Source of the DNA: an uncultured Clostridia bacterium | GTDB taxonomy: Bacteria > Bacillota > Clostridia > Oscillospirales > Oscillospiraceae | Assembly (NCBI GenBank): GCA_947177005.1 | Contig: CAMWSZ010000114.1 | Span: 1-8,104 of the forward strand | Direction: 5' to 3' | DNA: 8,104 bases | Part shown: piece by piece, positions 5,728 through 8,104 of the stretch | Layout: each line of letters begins with the position of its first letter | Position numbering within the stretch: position 1 is the first letter of the stretch | Program-made: the position numbers and the translations under genes | The notes under the pieces: generated by a model | What the model saw: only the letters and a program-made list of their open reading frames with translations | Databases searched by the model: none | Told to the model about the DNA's origin: nothing

Positions 5728-6117
5728 ATGAGTCAGTATATTGATCAAGAGCATCTTAATCAGATACAGAACATCCTCAAAGGTGTGGGCCTAACCGCAG
5801 ATGAAGAAAGGACTATCCGCTATTTATCCATAGAGGAAACCTACACTGTCAGGAACATCGTTTCTATCATTGCAAAAGCACGGCAGGCGGGACCAATCCA
5901 CTCTGAAAACATAGTTCCCCAGGAGCTGACGCAAAAAGATCTACTAACGACATGGGGCTACCTCGAAAGTCTAAAGAATATTTACGAGCGCAAGGCCAGA
6001 GAGTCAGCCCAACGCGGGGATGACACAGGCCGGAGTCTGACCGCTGATTATATGCGGCAGTCGGCGGAGATCAGCGCCATGCAGCGGAAACTTGACAGGG
6101 AGGCCGGAACGGAATGA
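5728..6117 (+). CDS. Unrecognised first gene of the partition operon (129 aa)
   Basis: I do not recognise this protein. It is soluble and mostly helical in character: MSQYIDQEHLNQIQNILKGVGLTADEERTIRYL, a middle segment with VRNIVSIIAKARQAGP, and a charged C-terminal half (LESLKNIYERKARESAQRGDD, YMRQSAEISAMQRKLDRE) that may form a coiled coil. No membrane segment, zinc motif or nucleotide-binding motif is visible. The start has an AGGAGGT SD (5717-5723), four bases before ATG. Its stop overlaps the parA start as ATGA, so the two are coupled and probably act together. Possible roles are an accessory partition factor or an operon regulator binding the inverted repeat just upstream; neither is shown. 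Confidence 0.85.
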   Translation: MSQYIDQEHLNQIQNILKGVGLTADEERTIRYLSIEETYTVRNIVSIIAKARQAGPIHSENIVPQELTQKDLLTTWGYLESLKNIYERKARESAQRGDDTGRSLTADYMRQSAEISAMQRKLDREAGTE

Positions 6118-6896
6118 GAGTCATAACAGTTGCTTCTCAGAAAGGCGGCACCGGCAAGACGACAACGAGCAGCGCTATTACTTCCTGGGCTGTCTCGCAC
6201 GGCATGAAGTCTCTGGCTATCGACCTCGATCCACAAGGGAGTCTGACCTGTATCATGCGCGGTAACGGAAATGCTCTAAGTAGCTACGAGCTGATGAAAG
6301 GCACATCGGCGGGGAAAGTGATTCAGGCCGGCACGGGTGAAAATATGCCGGACATCATTCCGGCCAGCCTACAGCTTGCCGCCGCTGACGCAGAATACAG
6401 CACACGGCCTGGGCGGGACTTCCTGCTGAAGAAAGCTATCGAGCCGCTGCACCAACACTATGACCTGGTTGTGATTGACACGCCTCCGACGCTGGGTACT
6501 CTGTTAATCAATGCACTGTCGGCGGCTACGGAGGTAATCATCCCTGTTCAGGTTGATACGTTCGCGCTCCAGAGTATCTATCAGTTGATGGAGACAATCA
6601 GCCAGGTCAAGGAATATTGCAACAGCGGTCTGACGGTCTCCGGCGTCCTGCTTACCCGGTATAATGGCCGAGCGATTCTTACGCGGGATCTGCGCGAGAG
6701 ATTAGAGCAGGTCTGCGGTGATCTGGGCGTCCCGCTGTTCAGCACTGCGATCAGCGAGGGGATCGCGACCAAAGAAGCGCAGACGCTTCGGGAGAGCCTT
6801 TTCACTTATGCACCGAAGTCGAAGCCCGCACAGGATTACGCCGCCCTGATGGGCGAGTTAGAGATAGGAGGCTGCTACGTTGGGAAAGCAGTTTAA
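6114..6896 (+). CDS. parA: ParA-family plasmid partition ATPase
   Basis: A 260-residue deviant Walker ATPase. Walker A is KGGTGKTT (residues 10-17, with signature Lys10 and catalytic Lys15), Walker A' is DLDPQG (37-42) and Walker B is DLVVIDTPP (117-125). There is no N-terminal HTH domain, so it resembles the small type Ib ParA proteins (such as ParF or Delta), which pair with a ribbon-helix-helix centromere-binding protein. That is what follows here. It should bind the nucleoid in the ATP form and move plasmid copies apart. The ATG overlaps the previous stop, and the next gene begins inside its 3' end, so the three genes are one translationally coupled operon. Confidence 0.95.
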   Translation: MRVITVASQKGGTGKTTTSSAITSWAVSHGMKSLAIDLDPQGSLTCIMRGNGNALSSYELMKGTSAGKVIQAGTGENMPDIIPASLQLAAADAEYSTRPGRDFLLKKAIEPLHQHYDLVVIDTPPTLGTLLINALSAATEVIIPVQVDTFALQSIYQLMETISQVKEYCNSGLTVSGVLLTRYNGRAILTRDLRERLEQVCGDLGVPLFSTAISEGIATKEAQTLRESLFTYAPKSKPAQDYAALMGELEIGGCYVGKAV

Positions 6897-7209
6897 GGAC
6901 GCTGCGGCTACGGCCCAGCCAGTTTATAATACCCTTATTGGAAGCGCACAGGATACACAGCAAGAACATGAAGTATACAACACACAAGATACACCCAGCA
7001 CACAAGGAAGAAAGGGCGCGAAGCTGCCAAGAATCAACATGGCGTTCTCGCCGCAGAACCTGGAATACCTTCGTATCATGTCCGGCATCCGCGGAATAAG
7101 CATCACCAAGTATGTCAATGCCTTGATTGAGCAGGACCGTGAGCAGAACGCGGAAACCTACGAAGCTGCGAAGCGTCTGACAAGCGATAGAACTATACAG
7201 GATATTTAA
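6880..7209 (+). CDS. Ribbon-helix-helix partition partner (centromere-binding protein)
   Basis: A 109-residue protein starting at a TTG (6880), justified by AGGAGG (6866-6871) eight bases upstream, overlapping the end of parA by 17 bases. Residues about 1-45 are a flexible, polar arm rich in Gln and Thr (AQDTQQEHEVYNTQDTPSTQ). Residues about 49-90 look like an RHH domain: strand RINMAFS, helix PQNLEYLRIMSGIRG, helix SITKYVNALIEQDRE. A disordered arm plus RHH dimer domain is the architecture of ParG-type proteins, whose arm stimulates the ATPase. The arm coding sequence itself holds GATACAC repeats like those in the operator at 5675-5709. Assigned by context and fold character, not by close identity. 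Confidence 0.85.
   Translation: MGKQFKDAAATAQPVYNTLIGSAQDTQQEHEVYNTQDTPSTQGRKGAKLPRINMAFSPQNLEYLRIMSGIRGISITKYVNALIEQDREQNAETYEAAKRLTSDRTIQDI
6947..6994 (+). repeat. Intragenic CACARGATACAC repeat pair
   Basis: CACAGGATACAC (6947-6958) and CACAAGATACAC (6983-6994) lie 36 bases apart inside the partition partner gene. The core matches the operator arm at 5701-5709. Because the stretch also encodes the repeated QDT residues of the protein arm, the DNA repeat could simply reflect coding. Confidence 0.45.
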
Positions 7210-7279
7210 TACAAAGGCATTGCACGTATATCTGCGGAATGACAAGGCCCGACGAAATCAGACAATACCGCAAAATTAA

Positions 7280-7300
7280 TGTAAAGGAATTTACTTTACA
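7280..7300. repeat. Perfect 7-bp inverted repeat, operator-like
   Basis: TGTAAAG (7280-7286) and CTTTACA (7294-7300) flank GAATTTA, in the 205-base gap between the partition operon and the next gene. It resembles the GTAAA/TTTAC palindrome at the toxin-antitoxin promoter, with wider spacing. No promoter of good quality overlaps it, so a regulatory role is only possible. Confidence 0.4.
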
Positions 7301-7367
7301 GGCAGTTTTTCCGGGTTATGCAGCCCACATCTTACACCGGCTCTGGAACAGGAAGCCAGGGCAAAAC

Positions 7368-7409
7368 TATAAAATAATTCCGGACCCTGGAGAGGTCCGG
7401 AAAAGGAGG
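7368..7409 (+). promoter_or_regulatory. Possible -10, 5' hairpin and SD of the 87-aa gene
   Basis: TATAAAAT (7368-7375) could be a -10, though no good -35 is seen. A perfect 9-bp stem follows: TTCCGGACC (7378-7386) with GGTCCGGAA (7394-7402), loop CTGGAGA. The SD AGGAGG (7404-7409) directly abuts the hairpin. Such a stem could protect the mRNA 5' end or modulate translation. Read on the minus strand it is followed by a T-rich tract and could also act as a terminator. Confidence 0.5.
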
Positions 7410-7414
7410 CGTTT

Positions 7415-7678
7415 ATGTTTATACCACTTGATGCGATGGAAGAGCTTCAGATGGATGCTGAGGCAGTTATGGATCGTGAGTGTATTTTCATTCGGGAACC
7501 GGAAAAGTGCAGCGAGTGGCGTGCAATGATCCAGCGCGGCGATGAGACGGAGATTGCATACGCTGTCGGTCCGATTGACGTGAAGCTGCCAAAGGATTTG
7601 TCAGAGATGGTGAGGGATATCATTTCCACCGAGACCGAAAAGTGCTGGGTATGTCCGGTCGTCGCTGGGCGGAAATAA
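7415..7678 (+). CDS. Hypothetical acidic protein (87 aa)
   Basis: I do not recognise this protein. It is soluble and acidic (MFIPLDAMEELQMDAEAVMDRE at the N-terminus), with a middle segment REPEKCSEWRAMIQRGDETEIAYAV and an end containing CWVCP. Only three cysteines are present (residues 23, 32 and in CWVC there are two, four in total), so a metal site is possible but not supported. The ATG at 7415 has AGGAGG five bases upstream behind a 9-bp hairpin. An alternative frame from 7239 overlaps it but lacks a ribosome binding site. Its 3' untranslated region is exactly opposite a minus-strand small RNA, and transcription probably ends at 7804-7834. Confidence 0.75.
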   Translation: MFIPLDAMEELQMDAEAVMDRECIFIREPEKCSEWRAMIQRGDETEIAYAVGPIDVKLPKDLSEMVRDIISTETEKCWVCPVVAGRK

Positions 7679-7749
7679 GAAAAAGCACCAGAGTTTCCTC
7701 TGATGCCCTTCAGCGATTCAGCACGGTTAGGTGCTTCATCAGTTGTCAC
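7676..7749 (-). ncRNA. Candidate antisense small RNA with own promoter and terminator
   Basis: On the minus strand a transcript from about 7749 to 7676 (roughly 74 nt) has a consensus promoter upstream and ends in an intrinsic terminator: CAGAG-GAAA-CUCUG (7702-7689) followed by a U-rich tract (7684-7676). Two further stems are visible, CUGAUG/CAUCAG (7742-7737 with 7705-7700) enclosing AGCAC/GUGCU (7735-7731 with 7724-7720). An alternative pairing AGCACC (7735-7730) with GGUGCU (7689-7684) excludes the second stem, so the RNA may switch. It is fully complementary to the 3' untranslated region of the 87-aa gene, just past its stop codon. The same strand has an open frame from a GTG at 7749, but with no SD. 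Confidence 0.68.
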
Positions 7750-7755
7750 AGTTTG

Positions 7756-7784
7756 AATATATCATAATCGACAGAATATTGCAA
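7756..7784 (-). promoter_or_regulatory. Promoter of the minus-strand small RNA
   Basis: On the minus strand: -35 TTGCAA (7784-7779), a 17-base spacer, -10 TATATT (7761-7756) with an extended TGA directly before it. The expected start is near 7749. It has the same design as the promoter of the minus-strand 56-aa gene. Confidence 0.75.
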
Positions 7785-7803
7785 GATAGAATTTATGGGG
7801 GCC

Positions 7804-7834
7804 GCAGCGGGAATCCGCTGCTGTCTCTTTTTTT
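7804..7834 (+). terminator. Intrinsic terminator, + strand
   Basis: A perfect 7-bp stem GCAGCGG (7804-7810) with CCGCTGC (7815-7821), loop GAAT, followed by TGTCTC and seven Ts (7828-7834). It is the first good + strand terminator after the partition operon and the 87-aa gene. Confidence 0.9.
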
Positions 7835-7873
7835 GATTTTGGATACCGATGGTTAAGAGATGTGTCTATTGTT

Positions 7874-7903
7874 CATCATGTGTAACGCACACAACAGGCA
7901 CAA
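7874..7903 (-). repeat. Element shared with the partition promoter
   Basis: On the minus strand TTGTGC (7903-7898) is followed 17 bases later by an 11-mer TACACATGATG (7884-7874). The partition operon leader has the same two elements at the same spacing (TTGTGC 5684-5689, then TACACATGATG from 5703). The shared arrangement suggests a second binding site for the same protein or a similar weak promoter. Confidence 0.5.
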
Positions 7904-8072
7904 GGCCTAATTAGAATTATTATCATACGCTTAATTAGACTATCGCAGTAGAATGAAGACCCGCCGGACAGGTAAAAATCTGCTCGGCGGCTTTCGATTG
8001 CAGTAGCGGATCGTTGGCGGTTTGAGATACCCACACACTCCTTGAGCGACCTGCATAGGGCCGCGCAGCCGT

Positions 8073-8086
8073 ACAAAATCTTTTGT
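8073..8086. repeat. Inverted repeat near the window end
   Basis: ACAAAA (8073-8078) and TTTTGT (8081-8086) are a perfect dyad around TC. It lies 18 bases before the end, thus next to the iterons if the ends join. It could be a protein-binding or recombination site; nothing more can be said. Confidence 0.4.
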
Positions 8087-8104
8087 GCGTTCAGGGGTTT
8101 GGGG

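Larger units (their letters stand above)
7835..8104. other. Gene-less end region with short repeats
   Basis: No supportable ORF in 270 bases. Contents: two TAATTAGA copies (7908-7915 and 7932-7939, 24 apart), a CCGCCG/CGGCGG hairpin with an inner CAG/CTG pair (7961-7990), and a palindrome near the end. If the window is a closed circle, this region joins the iteron array and would be part of the origin. No DnaA box close to TTATCCACA was found. Confidence 0.5.

Noticed and set aside
5821..5832. DnaA-box-like TTATCCATA
   Set aside because: One or more mismatches to TTATCCACA, single copy, and inside a coding sequence far from the iterons.
7239..7529. 96-codon frame before the 87-aa gene
   Set aside because: No SD, overlaps the better supported gene at 7415 in another frame, and its C-terminal half has shadow-like composition.
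7700..7742. Hammerhead ribozyme in the small RNA (CUGAUGA, 5-bp stem, GAA)
   Set aside because: The conserved GAAA is GAAU here and no stem III or cleavage site can be drawn.

Overview
The window looks like most or all of a small low-GC Gram-positive (Firmicutes/Clostridia, gut-type) theta-replicating plasmid of about 8.1 kb. The evidence is a 22-bp iteron array next to a Rep_3-family initiator, strong AGGAGG ribosome binding sites with some GTG and TTG starts, a Firmicutes-style RelB/DinJ-YoeB pair, and a ParA partition operon. I cannot prove from the sequence that the two ends join. All clear protein genes except one small ORF read on the + strand.

Layout: (1) 1-1214, replication: three 22-bp iterons plus a partial fourth, an AT-rich stretch, a strong promoter whose spacer carries an inverted half-iteron, then rep. 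(2) 1215-1560, about 350 bases with no supportable gene. (3) 1522-2138, an antitoxin-toxin operon with its own promoter and palindromic operator, closed by a bidirectional terminator. (4) 2146-2389 on the minus strand, a complete small transcription unit (promoter, SD, 56-residue ORF, shared terminator). (5) 2392-3170, about 780 bases without a gene. From 2516 on it is packed with perfect or near-perfect stem-loops and ends at the SD of a tyrosine recombinase, so it looks like a large structured RNA or leader. (6) 3176-4030, first tyrosine recombinase. (7) 4270-5665, a second, XerD-like tyrosine recombinase with its own promoter and operator-like repeats, followed by a 59-residue excisionase-type HTH gene. 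(8) 5675-7209, partition operon: an inverted-repeat operator/centromere candidate, an unrecognised 129-residue gene, a small ParA, and a ribbon-helix-helix DNA-binding protein, all translationally coupled. (9) 7368-7834, an 87-residue unknown gene behind a 5' hairpin. Opposite its 3' untranslated region lies a minus-strand small RNA with its own consensus promoter and intrinsic terminator. (10) 7835-8104, gene-less sequence with short repeats, one of which shares an element with the partition promoter.

How it fits together (inference): rep and the iterons replicate the plasmid with autorepression. The ParA and RHH proteins segregate it, and YoeB kills or stalls plasmid-free cells. The two recombinases plus the excisionase may resolve multimers or integrate and excise DNA. 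The least explained parts are the structured RNA block at 2516-3170, the antisense-type small RNA at 7676-7749, the minus-strand 56-residue gene, and a 9-mer (GGATACACA) found in three separate places that may be a partition or regulator site.
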